This document shows positions 1-10,397 of a DNA stretch of 64,000 nucleotides, piece by piece. Position 1 is the first letter of the stretch; every line of letters begins with the position of its first letter. This DNA comes from Ilex aquifolium (taxonomy: Eukaryota > Streptophyta > Magnoliopsida > Aquifoliales > Aquifoliaceae), in NCBI GenBank assembly GCA_951799425.1, contig OX637393.1, positions 28,691,744 through 28,755,743 on the forward strand. Reading direction: 5' to 3'. Under the pieces are notes generated by a model, which made no database searches, was not told where the DNA came from, and saw nothing but the letters and a program-made list of their open reading frames with translations. A program made the translations under genes and the position numbers.

Positions 1-1200
1 AACCTACATTGTTGATGAAAAAGTTCAAAAGAAAGGTGCATAAAGGTTCACTGCCGAAATTGGGCAAAAAATGAAGGCTTTACTATCAATGATCAAGCTT
101 TACCTCTACAGGATATGCAGTTTACAAAAAAGAAATGACAGTGTCTGGGATCTACCAATCCATGAATTTCGCACTATAACATTCAGTTATGCCAAGGATT
201 TAAACAAAAAGAGCAAGACATATAGCCAACAAAGGGACCTGTTTGCAATTTAGATGCAAATCCCAATACTTGACTACCTCACAAAGCCTCATAGTTCACA
301 TTCAGTTACAACAAATCAAAGACCAACCAAAAACTAACAACAGCAACAGAAAACAAAAATACTAGAAAACAGTGTAGTTAGAGAACCCCACAGCAGAGAC
401 CATAACTCCGATTGAAGTAGCTGCAAATAAACATTGCCCAATCCTCCGAGTGAACCACTCATAGCATTAAACCCATCAAAGAAACAGGAATATCTCAACC
501 ATAAACTGTCAAATTCATATTATGCTTGAAAATCCATGTAGAAAGCAGGATAATATTCATTTGTCACTAGATTCTGTACAATTTTTTCTTATAGTTAATG
601 AGTTTAGACTGATCTAAAGGTGAACAAAGCATGCAATATAGCTTCTGGTAAATTAATTCACAATATGAATGTGCATAAAAAGAGAAAAAAAAATCAATTC
701 ATCGTACAAGAAGGAAATCCTGGTAAAGTAATGGAATGAAGTGTATCAAAAGAATTTAATGTTTTTCATAAAGACATGTTGGTAGGCTTCAGTAAAGATT
801 CACATTCTAGTTCTCACGCAAGAGAAACTCAAATGAAGCAAAGGAAAATAAAAATGTTTTGATGAACCAACTCTCAAATATCAAGAAGAACACTCTGTCT
901 CAACCTAAAAGATCAAAACCAAGTTGTAACTTCTAGTAATTGCCAGAACACAGAAGCAAACACTCAAAGTCAATCCCAAAATCAAAGCTTTAAAGAAGAA
1001 CTTAAAACCTTTCCACTCCAATTAAACCCCAAAACCAAAATACACAAAATTCATACCATACTTCAGAATACTATGACTCTCATAACTCATAACTCAACAT
1101 CAATAAATATAACATATATCCAAACCTGGTACTTAGCTTGAATAAACCCGAAATTCACAAAACCAGACCCCAAAACCCACAAATCATGAGACCTTTTTGA
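1..1200. other. AT-rich stretch with no recognisable gene
   Basis: No open reading frame here looks like a known protein; the longest is about 60 codons with random composition. The base composition resembles intron or untranslated sequence, so this could be the non-coding part of a gene lying to the left of the window. I see no terminal repeats, RNA gene or tandem array. Confidence 0.5.
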
Positions 1201-1416
1201 TGAACTACTCCAATGTTAAGGAACAAAAAAACTTTTAATTCCCGAAAAAAAAGGAACATAAGACCGTTCACTTCAACAAGCAAAATTCATTCGAAGTATG
1301 ATCTTAATTCGGCTGTCCCAAACTCAAAATACCAAATCCTTAGTTTTCACACTGTCCCAAACTCAAAATACCAATTCTGTAGTTTTCATAATTCGGCTCC
1401 CTTGGGGTTTTAAACC

Positions 1417-1980
1417 CTAAAATCTAAATTTCAAAATTTCTGGAAACAAGTTATATTCAATATAATACAGATGGATGAATGCAAGGGAAGAAAAGAGCTT
1501 ATTGAAGAGAGAGAGAGAGGTTGAGCCGGATCTGGGAAAGATATCAGAGGTTCCGATCTGTGATGTTTCACCAAGAGAATCTGGTGATGTTGCGATCGAC
1601 GATGTTGCGATCGACGATGGTGGTGAGAGACTGAGAGTGCATGGAGAGAGACGAGTGAGAGACTGATGAAGAACAAAGGGGAGAGAACTCTGATGAGAGA
1701 GAGTGCTGGGTTTTGGTGGTGGCAGTCGGTGATGGTGCTGGGTTTTGGGTGGCGGTGTCGCTGGATCTGGATTAAAGATGTTGGCCACGAACAGGGATTT
1801 TGGAGGGAGAGAGCTCTGATGAGATAGAGTTTGCTAGCTACAATTGATGAGTGAGAATGGGAGGAGGCAGAATAACGAGTGAAATAGAGAGCCGGTTGGA
1901 GCCAATTTTTTTGGATTGGCTCAGCAAAATAGCTAAAAAATTCTATTTGTTGAGCCGGTTGGAGATGCTCTTATATGTAA
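1417..1980. other. Purine-rich low-complexity tract ending in a MITE-like terminus
   Basis: The plus strand is rich in GAGAGA and GATGG runs, which create spurious reading frames on both strands (for example 1417-1788 minus, 123 codons of Pro/His/Ser). The motif GAGCCGGTTGGAG appears twice, near 1889 and 1950, and the second copy leads into a GGAGATGCTCTTA end that resembles the termini of common plant MITEs. No matching left terminus or target duplication was found. It may also serve as promoter or 5' flank for the SNRNP27 gene that starts at 2123. Confidence 0.3.
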
Positions 1981-2122
1981 ATTATAATTCACCATTTTTT
2001 TTTTAATTCAAATCAAGCTGTTCAAAATCCTGCCACCTTTAGTCCCTCCAACTCCTTCATAAACCCCCAGTCCACATCCGTATAACTTCAAGAGCCACTA
2101 AACCCTATCCCACTGCAAAACC

Positions 2123-2746
2123 ATGTCCGACCGCGACCGAGCTCGCGATCGAGATCGAGATCGAGACCGAGATAGTGTGAGAAAGAGGGACAGAGATGAT
2201 CGTGATCGTGAGCGCGATAGGAAGGACCGTGATCGTGAGCGCGAGCGTAGCAAACGTTCCCATACGCCCGACCGCACTCGATCCCGCCACACCCGTTCCC
2301 GCACTCGGTCGCCGGACCGCGACCACCACCGCTCCGGTTCCTATTCCCACTCACCGGACCGCCACCGGTCACGGTCCCACCACCACCGCAGTCCCTCTCA
2401 CGACCCACCGCGCAAACGCCACAAACGCGACGACCAAGGAAGTGAAAAGGACATCCAGAGAGCCGCCGTGTCGGAATTCGTGGACGGCATTGTCAGAGAT
2501 CAGAAGAAGCAGAAACAGAAGGAAATTGGTGGAGTAGAGGATGGGAATGAGAGGGAGATTGATGTTGATGAGATGGAGATGATGAAGAAATTAGGTATTC
2601 CGGTAGGGTTTGATTCGACCAAAGGGAAGCCTGTTGCCGGGAACGATGTGGGCGGAGTTAGAATGGTGACTAAAAGGCAGCCGAGACAGTACATGAATCG
2701 AAGAGGAGGATTTAATCGGCCTCTACCCTCCGAACTGAACCGTTAA
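2123..2746 (+). CDS. SNRNP27: U4/U6.U5 tri-snRNP-associated 27 kDa protein (SNRNP27 / RY1-like)
   Basis: Encodes 207 residues. Residues 1 to about 100 are almost pure Arg-Asp/Arg-Ser/Arg-Glu dipeptides with His-Arg patches, the RS-like domain typical of splicing factors. About 100-145 is a basic then acidic linker (RKRHKRD; later EREIDVDEMEMM). The last 55 residues form the conserved SNRNP27 C-terminal block: a Met-rich start, GIPVGFDSTKGKPV, and the ending RQYMNRRGGFNRPLPSELNR, which matches the family signature QYMNR.GGFNRPL. The family belongs to the U4/U6.U5 tri-snRNP and acts in the nucleus in pre-mRNA splicing. The start is the first ATG of the frame, in the context ACCATGTC. The length fits a complete protein and the frame has no intron. 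Strong codon repetition (CGCGAT/GACCGA) gives long false frames on the other strand. Identification rests mainly on the C-terminal block, since RS tracts alone are not diagnostic. Confidence 0.9.
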   Translation: MSDRDRARDRDRDRDRDSVRKRDRDDRDRERDRKDRDRERERSKRSHTPDRTRSRHTRSRTRSPDRDHHRSGSYSHSPDRHRSRSHHHRSPSHDPPRKRHKRDDQGSEKDIQRAAVSEFVDGIVRDQKKQKQKEIGGVEDGNEREIDVDEMEMMKKLGIPVGFDSTKGKPVAGNDVGGVRMVTKRQPRQYMNRRGGFNRPLPSELNR

Positions 2747-2749
2747 TTC

Positions 2750-3584
2750 AATTTTATCGAGGTTAGGGTTTGTTTTTTTGGACTTTTAGTTTCTAGAACT
2801 TGATTTCTATGATACTCTGATATTTTTTTGCCTTAATTTGTTATTAACACTTGTTACTGATTGGAGTAATAGTTTGAGATATGCTGTTTATTAGCCAATT
2901 TCTGGTTGTTGAATGACTGAGAATTGTTGAAAATAATTATACTTGATCAAGGTACTTTACTACCTAATTTATGTTTTTTTTTTTAGCGGAATTTACTTTC
3001 ACTGAGAATTGTTGAAAATATTTGTACTTGGCCAAGGTACTTTATTGGAATAATTGTATGGTCCAGTGGTAAGCCTGGTAGATTAGCAGCTGTGAGCTTG
3101 TAGATTTGATTGTCTCTTTGTGCAAATAATGTGAAAGATTAGGTAGTTACCTGTTATGCTCCTCTTTTCACCTTGATTAATGGGGACCAAATGACCTCCT
3201 AGGACAAGGGTTCTTTACATAGTGATATACTAGCTTTTTCATCCCCTCCCCAATCCTGCATTTCTAACACATCACAACTGCGTATTCCACTTTCATCCCA
3301 TCCCACATTGTGGAAAATTATCCGTTAATGGGATAAATGACTTTTGATATGGCTTGTTGGTTCAAAAGAATTCAAATGAGTAGTAGTAATATGGGCATCA
3401 TGGAGAATTTGATTGAAGAAAACTAGTTTATTTTTTGATCTAATAACTCAAAAATTTAATAATTAAGCAAAGAGGAAAGGAAGGTTTCAAAGCCCTGTCT
3501 TCCACAATTGCAAGGGCTGGTTGTGAATTCCTAATCATTGTACTGTATTGAGTTCATTTTTTTACCTTGGTTCTAAAATAGGAC
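2750..3584. other. Intergenic, with a weak SINE-like trace
   Basis: This holds the 3' flank of SNRNP27 and AT-rich DNA. A 25-bp block (ACTGAGAATTGTTGAAAATA and following bases) occurs twice, near 2917 and 3000, as a small direct repeat. Around 3056-3120 there is a tRNA-like pair of boxes: TCCAGTGGTAAGCC resembles a polymerase III A box, and TAGATTTGATTGTCTC about 45 bp later is a weak B box. That spacing fits an old tRNA-derived SINE, but no poly-A tail or target duplication was seen. Confidence 0.3.
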
Positions 3585-4141
3585 CAGTGAAGCACGGATA
3601 CGAAAAAAGGAAAGATACAATACGGTACGGCGATACGATAAAATCTAAAAAAATTAGATATCGATATGGACATGATACTTCTATAATAAAATAAAATTCA
3701 TATTTTCACTATTATTTATTGACTGAATACTTATATATTTTGGTAATTCTTTAACATAATAAGGAAAATTAATAATTTTTTTAGTTTCAAAAATGTATTT
3801 ATCATATCATCATGGTATATTCACAAAGCAAATTGACTAATTGAAGGAATCAAGTCTAATATTTATTTAGTTGACATGTAATAGTAGATAATACTTAAAA
3901 AACACTCACGTGTCTTCAAAATGGTATAAATTTTTGTTGACGTATTGTTTGGTATGTGAATTCGAAAGGAGATGTTAAAAATTAAATTCAAAAATTATAC
4001 ATGTTGCTCGAATACAAAAGTATCCATGAAGTATCTAAATATTTTATTATTAGAGGATCCGTAGGTGTATTCGATGTGTACCCTCTAGTATCGTATCCTA
4101 TACGGGTATGGCAATTTCAACGAAGTATCCATGTTTCATAG
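3585..4141. mobile_element. hAT-type MITE, copy 1 of the GAAGCACGGATAC family
   Basis: The left end CAGTGAAGCACGGATAC pairs as an inverted repeat with the right end GTATCCATGTTTCATAG. The flanking octamers AATAGGAC and AATATGAT match at 6 of 8 positions, consistent with an aged 8-bp hAT target duplication. The interior is AT-rich without coding potential, and GATAC/GTATC words are concentrated near both ends. A better-preserved relative lies at 20470-21105. Confidence 0.7.
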
Positions 4142-5278
4142 AATATGATATAGTAATAAATTAAAAGTTTGGAGAGAGAGAGACACTTTAGGATCAAAAG
4201 ATTCAATGATGTCAAGTAATGGAAACTTCTGTATTTGAGATTAATTATCTATGAAGATGTGGACGTGAGAGAGAGAGAGAGAGGATTAAATAGAACATTG
4301 CATCTGGTGCATTACGTGACTGACATATACTTGTTAAGGTAAAAGTTAGTTTTATAAAATAACCATTGGACGAGTAGCATTTTATAATACTAAATGTTGG
4401 CAGTTAAGGAATAAGTTAATAACATACTTAGTTGACAATGCAAACATTATGATGGATGTGTGATAAACGAAAGTATAAAATTGAGAGAGAGAAGGGGGGG
4501 AGAGAGATTAAATAGAAGAATGCATCTGGTACATTATGACACCGACATATACTTGTCAAGCTGAAAGTTAAATTTTATAAAATAATCATTGGACTAGTAA
4601 TATTTTATAATACTAAATGTTTGCAGTTAAGAAATAAGTAAATAACATACTGAGTTGAAAATGCGGATGTTGTGATGGATGTATGATAAATGAAAATATA
4701 AAATTAGATAGTATTTTTGTGAATGGTAAAAGGGTATCATCTCGACTTAGGTGGTTTTTACATATTTGTAGAAGACTATTACTACACCAATTTAGAAGAG
4801 CGATGTGATTCCTATACAAGGGATAGAGGTAATCAAAGATTATATTTGAATAAAATTGTAAAAGAGGACATGCTAGTTTGCAGTTTAAAAGAGACTGCGA
4901 TTATTGATAGATCATATTGGTGGGTCAAGATTCATGTAGCCGACCTAGATAGTTGTGTGGCTGTCTGAGTTGAGTTTGGATGGACATTGAACCCTTTTTC
5001 TCACTCAGAAAAATAGCCTTAGAATGAAAAAAACTGTATATCGAAGCATGTGATTAGGGAAAATTATTTATAAGCTGAACTTTTGATTAGATTTGATGAG
5101 ACTTCACTCGTTCTTTAGTTTTGTCCCATAAACAGTTTTAACACCTCGTTGGGTAACTCTAAGCATATTTAGTGTCTTTATAACAAGGAGTAGAATTTGA
5201 GACCCTGAACTGTCAATTGATGTAATGTAGTTCTTTTTTTGGGGTTTGCTTTTTTCATTTCCAATGTGACACCAGCTG
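4142..5278. other. Intergenic AT-rich DNA with GA repeats and a tandem duplication
   Basis: Contains GAGAGA microsatellites near 4172, 4267 and 4484, and the duplication listed at 4265-4710. The reading frame 4723-4968 (81 codons) starts just after the duplication and resembles no family I know. No other features are supported. Confidence 0.4.
4265..4710. repeat. Tandem duplication, period about 222 bp, two copies
   Basis: Unit 1 (about 4265-4487) and unit 2 (about 4488-4710) both begin with a GAGAGA run. They then share, in order, ATTAAATAGAA, GCATCTGGT, CATTA, GACATATACTTGT, TTTTATAAAATAA, TATTTTATAATACTAAATGT, GTTAAG.AATAAGT and GATGGATGT. Point differences throughout show that the duplication is old. 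No coding content. Confidence 0.8.
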
Positions 5279-5540
5279 TGAGATGGGGATTGAAAAAGAA
5301 TTGGATAAGCATAAAATTCAAGATGAGGATTTTTTTTTTATCAAATTAGTTGATTAGCTAATAATTATCTCATTAGGAGATCTAGATAAAATTTCGGTAA
5401 GGATGCAATACCTATTATTTTGATCAGTATAACTTGAAATTTAATTATTCTTATTAGAGAATTTGTTTCTTGACCTAATCCTTGCGAGAAATTGGTAATC
5501 CCCTTTCTATTCTTTCTTTCCCTTCCCTCTCTACATCGGT

Positions 5541-5552
5541 TGGTATTAGAGC
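5541..5552 (+). other. Primer binding site for initiator tRNA-Met
   Basis: TGGTATTAGAGC directly follows the left LTR of the small retroelement. It differs by one base (T for C) from the standard TGGTATCAGAGC. Confidence 0.75.
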
Positions 5553-6242
5553 TAAACTCCAATATAAATTCTCGTGCCACTGCAACAACTTGCTGGATTG
5601 TTGTTGCGAACTCATCATTTCACTATCCACCAGATTTCTGCTGCCGATTACTTCGCACTTCTCATTGAGTTAGGGTTTCAACCAAATATCTTCTTGAAAC
5701 ACTAAGAAATCTGATTTTGAGGTGGTGTTGCTGCTGTTCTTTTTGTGCTTCTTGCCATCATTATTTGTTGTTGCTTCTTCACAGTCATTGTGCTTTTTTT
5801 TGCGTCAAAGTCACACCAGAATCTCTGAAGAAGACAACTCCTATTTGGTGGGTTTCAGTAATGTAATCCGGAACTGACCTGGCTGTGTACAAGGATCCCC
5901 AATTTACATATCTTGACCGCCTATAAGCAATCTTAACCACACCCAATCCAACTAAAATCCAGCCCAACTCAATAACCAAGAGATTCCTTCTCTAGAATCA
6001 ACATTCAGATCCAATCCAAGCCCAACAAAGAAAAGCCGCCGACTTTTCTTTAATTACTGAACTGACCCCAAATATTTTTGAAATTATAGATTTGACCATA
6101 AAAAAATCTCAAATTTCAGAATTGGCCACAGATTTTTTGAACTTTTCTTGTAACACTCCACCAATCAAAACGATATCCATTGTCGAGCTCAATGGTAGAT
6201 TACCGGCTTTATTTTAAGAACATGTTGATGCAATAGAAAGAA

Positions 6243-6623
6243 ATGAATGGTAAGTTAGATTCACTTGAAGCATCAATAGAATATTTGTATGAAAGTGTAC
6301 AAAAGTTGGTTGCCATTCTTGGAGTTAAGCTCCCAACCAACAATTGTTTGAAAAAGCTAGATACTGATTCATCTTTTTCACCCATCAGTCATCAGCAAGT
6401 GATTGAACAAGCTTTGCCTCCACAATTTTTGATCCTATTAGATGATGAGTCAGACTTGTTTGATGTTGACGAGTCTGAAAATTCTCTACTTCATCCTATA
6501 TTAATTGTTATTGATGATCAAGTTTCCAAAGGTGTCGCTACAAATGGAGTTACTACTTTGTCTGCCGATTTATATCATGCATTCACCTATGTTATTATAT
6601 GTGGACTAGACTATGATATGTGA
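6243..6623 (+). CDS. Unrecognised ORF (126 aa) inside the small LTR element
   Basis: The frame lies in the 3' half of the interior of the 5279-7103 element, ending about 175 bp before the right LTR. It starts MNGKLDSLEASIEYLYESV, a short predicted amphipathic or coiled-coil helix, followed by a Ser/Pro-rich part and an acidic stretch (LLDDESDLFDVDESENS). I see no zinc knuckle, protease motif, signal peptide or membrane segment. Retroelement gag proteins often start with similar LE..IE/L helices in which the number of attached residues varies, so a shrunken gag remnant is possible. A host-derived fragment or chance ORF is equally possible. Function unknown. Confidence 0.35.
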   Translation: MNGKLDSLEASIEYLYESVQKLVAILGVKLPTNNCLKKLDTDSSFSPISHQQVIEQALPPQFLILLDDESDLFDVDESENSLLHPILIVIDDQVSKGVATNGVTTLSADLYHAFTYVIICGLDYDM

Positions 6624-7103
6624 AGCACCAATGGATTATTTTCTACTCTGGTTATCTACAGTACAATTTTCTTGGAATGCAAGATTGTCTTGATCTTTTT
6701 TCCTTTATAACTATTTAGAGAAAAAGTGTGTTTGATGTCTTGGTATACTTGTGTTGTTACAACTCTTCAGAGAAAAGTTTTTTTTAGCCAGGAAGAATTG
6801 ATGGGGATTGAAAAGGAATTTGATTAGCATAAAATTGAAGAGTAAGATTTTATTTATTTTTATTAGATTAGTTGGTTAGCTATAATTATCTCATTAGGTG
6901 GTGTAGATAGAATTTTAGCAAAAGAATAGATTTTATGTTGGTAAGACACTCAATCTGTAAATAAAGATGTAATTCCTATTATTTTGATCAAAGTATGAAT
7001 TGGAATTTGATTTTTTATGTGAAAAATGTATTTCTTGACCTAATCCTTGCGAAAGTTTAGTAATACCATTTGTATTGTTTCTTTCCCTTCCCTCCTTGCA
7101 TCA

Positions 7104-7567
7104 CTCTTTCAACAATAGAAGAGTCTGCATGACCTTGAGAGACTTCACTCGATTTCCCATTTTTAAGATGTTAGGGTGTGAAGTAGGTCGACTTGGGGAA
7201 ATTTAGGGTCGCGTCGACTACAATTGGCTTTGTGGTCCTCTATGGCTACAACTAGATTCTACCGTTAGGATTTTCCAAGGTCGAAGGAAGGTTTGTGATT
7301 GGAAGCAGATTGGAAATAGCTCAATTGGAAAATATCCAAAAGATCTTTGGACACAGTGATTTATGGGTTTTGATTTTAAATTAATGGCCAAAGGTAGATC
7401 GGTAAAGAGTTAGGCCTTATAAATAGTTGATATGGTGGTGTTTTGTGAATGAGAGCCATGAACGGTAATCTCTGAACATTTTTTTGGTTCTTTCTGAGGT
7501 TGTCGTCCTAGGGTAGTTGTTGATGTGGAAAAGTAATTAAATTTATCAATTACAGATTTTAAATAGT
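7104..7567. other. Spacer between two LTR elements
   Basis: No coding similarity was seen in this GT-rich stretch between the small LTR element and the copia element. Nothing else is supported. Confidence 0.4.
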
Positions 7568-7768
7568 TGAAATTGTAAAAGTGATATTATGGTTAGAAAA
7601 AAAAAAGAGAGAATAAGAGAAAAAAAGAGATACAAAAGAAAGAGAATGATCATTTGTGTAGGCTATGTTGTCCTACACTCTTATTTATAACCGAGTAATA
7701 TTTAGGATAATTACAATATTATCCTACACCAATTAACTTTTAACTAATATAGAAAATAAGAACTTTAA
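7568..7768 (-). repeat. Right (3') LTR of the copia element
   Basis: On the minus strand this follows the G-run polypurine tract and ends TTTTACAATTTCA. The last 45 bases match the LTR end next to the primer binding site at 14385-14430. The outer boundary is by homology only; no target duplication was found. Confidence 0.5.
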
Positions 7769-7770
7769 CG

Positions 7771-7789
7771 CCCCCCCCCCCCCCCCCCC
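7771..7789 (-). other. Polypurine tract: 19-nt homopolymer C (G on the sense strand)
   Basis: Nineteen consecutive C bases on the plus strand lie between the RNase H remnant and the copia LTR, exactly where the plus-strand priming polypurine tract is expected. The pure G run probably expanded by slippage after insertion. Confidence 0.6.
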
Positions 7790-8045
7790 AAGCTAGATCA
7801 TAAAGATCACCAGACTTGATATATGGAGTGATGATCTCCTTTCGCATCAAGAAATCTCGAATAAAATAACAATCCACCTCGATGTTTTTGGTACGCCCAT
7901 CAAATACCAAATTAATTGCAGTGAAAATAACTGTTTGGTTGTCACAATACATCTTCATAGAGGAAGGTACATCAAGTCTCATATCACGAGGTAAAGAACG
8001 AAGCCATAGCATCTCATAAGCATTATGAGCCATAGCATAATATCC
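7790..8045 (-). pseudogene. Copia RNase H domain remnant
   Basis: The 97-codon frame 7740-8033 contains the copia RNase H signature: MAHNAYEMLWLRSL, then MKMYCDNQTVIF (family YCDN.AAI, active-site Asp kept), then DGRTKNIEVDCYFIRD (family RTKHIEVD.HFIRE). It lacks the usual end of the domain because the frame runs into the homopolymer tract. Reverse transcriptase remnants follow upstream (8046-8771). Confidence 0.85.
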
Positions 8046-8771
8046 AGCCTTTCACTAGAACATGCAACCAAGTTCACAACTACTTACTGCACCAAGCAAC
8101 AAAATTACTACCAATAAACGTACAATAGCCAAAAATAGATTGTCTATCACCATGAATATCTGTCCAATCAATGTTAGAAAAATAAACAATAGTTATTGAT
8201 GATGATGAGTGATAATAATCTTTTCCCTAGAGCCCCTATTAGGTATCGAAGTATATAGCAAACTACTTCCCAATGAGGTTAACGAGGAACATGCATGAAC
8301 TGGCTAACCACACCAACAACTTATGTAATATCATGACCTATATCTGTGAGGTAAATCAGCCTGCCAATTATCTGTAATAGATCATTTTACTAACCAACCT
8401 TCAATAGTGCACTATGTCATCAAAAACTCCAGCATCTATTGACCCCTACAATTGATAGGGGTATCAACAGGACGAGATCAAGAGTTCCAGTTTCAGATAA
8501 TAAATTCAATACGTACTTGTGTTGGTATAGATTGATGCATTCTTTTGACCGAGCAACCTTAACCTAAGAAAATACTGAAGAAGACTTAGATCTTTAGTAT
8601 GAAATTGCTTTCCCAAATGAAGTTTAAAGTTGGCAATACCATTAGAATCATCACCACTAATGATAATGCATTAACATATACAATGGGAATTATAACCCTT
8701 TGGGTAGAACGACAAATGAACACTGAATGATCTGAAGTAGAGCGCTAAAAATCATACTGAAGGATTATAAT

Positions 8772-10397
8772 TAGGCCTGTCAAAATTTGACATGACACGA
8801 TTAACTGACACGGTTTTAAGCGGGTTTAGGTGAGGCTTTATCGGGTTCGGGTGATAAACGGGTTGACCCGTTAAACTCTTTTATTAAACGAGTCGTGTTC
8901 GGGAGAGACCTGACAACTCATTTACCACCTATTTACTCGTTTCAACAAAATTAATATAATAATAATCATTATTCAAAAAAAAATTAGCCAAAAAATATAT
9001 AAGTCAAAATAACAAAAATATTTCTTAATTTCTAACCCTAACTCTATCTTTTGTTGGTCTGTCGCCATTCTCGTCGCTCGCCTCTAGCCTCTAGCCTCCA
9101 TGACTCGAGCCAACTAAAGCCTGATGGTTTGACATAGGGGTGGCAATTTTTGACACGATACGATAACTCGACACGAACACGACATGAATAAATGGGTTTG
9201 GGTTGACTATTTTTTGGTACAAACCCGTGTATAACATGACCCGTCAACACGAAGTGTTAATGGGTCGTGTTTGGGTTCAACCCGTTTAACCCGAATTGAC
9301 CCGTCAACACGAAATTTTTAACTCGAAGGAGATTGACCTGGCCTTTTCGTTGCATGTATGAGTTTTCATGTTCTGATGGCTTGTTTTTTTCATTATTTCT
9401 GATGTTTAATTTGGTTGTGCAATATACGATTAGCATATTTAATTAGTATTATAGAAATAAGATATTAATTATTTGTAGCTGTTTATCAAGCATTGACATA
9501 ATTATTGTATAAAAAAGATATTATTACTCATTATTATTATTATTATTAAGTTAATTTTTAGTTTGTAGAAAAAGCATGAGGAGAGATTCAATTAAGTGAA
9601 AATAAAATCTTAGCGTTAAATTTTTTATTCAAAGTTTATGTGGGTCAACACGAATACGAACACGACACGAAAATAAACAGGTCAACTCGACACTTAAATG
9701 GGTTGGGTTAGGATTGATTAATGTTCGACACGACACGAACCCGACACAACACGATCCGATTGTCACTCCTAGTTTGACACTTATGACTTAACTTTGGCTT
9801 ATCTCCTTCTGTCTCTCTTTCTCTCTCCCCCTCTCTCTCGTTGTGCCGTCGTTGGTTGCTCGTCGGTCGCTGCTTGCCTCTCACCTCCCCACTATAGCTC
9901 GCTGCCTGGCTTCTTCTCTCTCTCAGCGTGACAAACGAAGCTCTTGTGTGTGTGTAGTTGGTTTTAGATTTTGGGCTCTCTTTCTCGGTCTTTCCCCACC
10001 TTCGATCTGTATAATTTCTGTATGTATTTCTCCCCACCTTCAATCTATATAACAGATCTATGTTTTATTATAATTTCTGTTTGATTATTGATTATTTTTG
10101 TTACTGATGTCTTATGTCTTTTTTGTGTTAGTTTGTTAGCTTTATAATTAGGTTTTACAACATATTTAAACAAATGGGTTTAACAGGTGGGGTGTTAAAA
10201 GGTTTACCGTATTAACCGAACCTTACCCAATTCGATTCGTTTAATAAACGGGTTAGACGAGTCATGTCATGTAACCCGTTTATTAAACGATTTGTGTTCG
10301 ATTTGAAGTTTTTCACTCGTTTATTTAAATGAGTCGTATACGAGTTTACTAGTTTTTCACCCGTCACCTGTTTCACTCGACACGGCTGACACCCCTA
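8772..10397. mobile_element. Non-autonomous hAT element, inserted in the copia and itself interrupted
   Basis: The left end TAGGCCTGTCA and right end TGACACCCCTA form a terminal inverted repeat. The flanks ATTATAAT (8764-8771) and ATCATAAT (10398-10405) match at 7 of 8 bases, the 8-bp signature of hAT elements. Subterminal regions are packed with CGACACG/CGGGTT words, typical of hAT transposase binding arrays. No transposase frame is present. Removing the nested element at 9135-9771 leaves about 980 bp. The flanking DNA on both sides is copia reverse transcriptase, so this inserted after the copia. Confidence 0.85.
9135..9771. mobile_element. Second hAT element nested in the first, perfect 8-bp TSD
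   Basis: The element begins TAGGGGTGGCAATTTTTGAC and ends GATTGTCACTCCTA, with matching inverted ends. It is flanked by perfect GTTTGACA octamers at 9127-9134 and 9772-9779. It is 637 bp long without coding capacity and rich in CGACACGA words near both ends, like its host element. The intact target duplication marks this as one of the younger insertions in the left zone. Confidence 0.92.

Larger units (their letters stand above)
5279..7103 (+). mobile_element. Non-autonomous LTR retrotransposon (TRIM/LARD-like), about 1.8 kb
   Basis: A left LTR (5279-5538) and a right LTR (6799-7103) share long stretches, including GATGGGGATTGAAAA, AATTATCTCATTAGG, CTATTATTTTGATCA, TTTCTTGACCTAATCCTTGCG and CTTTCCCTTCCCTC. 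The right LTR begins TGATGGGG and ends GCATCA and has a roughly 45-bp insertion relative to the left one. A primer binding site, TGGTATTAGAGC, lies at 5541-5552, two bases after the left LTR, and is one base off the usual initiator-Met tRNA complement. There is no gag, integrase or reverse transcriptase between the LTRs, so it must have moved using enzymes supplied by another element. The 5-bp flanks (AGCTG and CTCTT) do not match. Confidence 0.8.

Noticed and set aside
1417..1788. 123-codon Pro/Ser/His-rich frame on the minus strand
   Set aside because: It comes from a purine-rich low-complexity tract; overlapping frames on both strands are equally open and no family match is visible.
2088..2408. 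Gly-rich frames opposite the SNRNP27 gene
   Set aside because: These are antisense shadows of the repeated Arg-Asp codons.
3050..3130. tRNA gene
   Set aside because: A- and B-box-like words only; no cloverleaf could be folded, so at best a SINE trace.
4723..4968. 81-codon ORF after the 222-bp duplication
   Set aside because: No recognisable domain, no supporting context, and composition like random AT-rich sequence.
5279..7103. Two unrelated repeats flanking a gene
   Set aside because: The primer site directly after the left copy and the TG/CA borders of the right copy make an LTR element the better reading.
9135..9771. Helitron
   Set aside because: Inverted ends with an 8-bp duplication identify a hAT element; Helitrons make no duplication and have no inverted ends.
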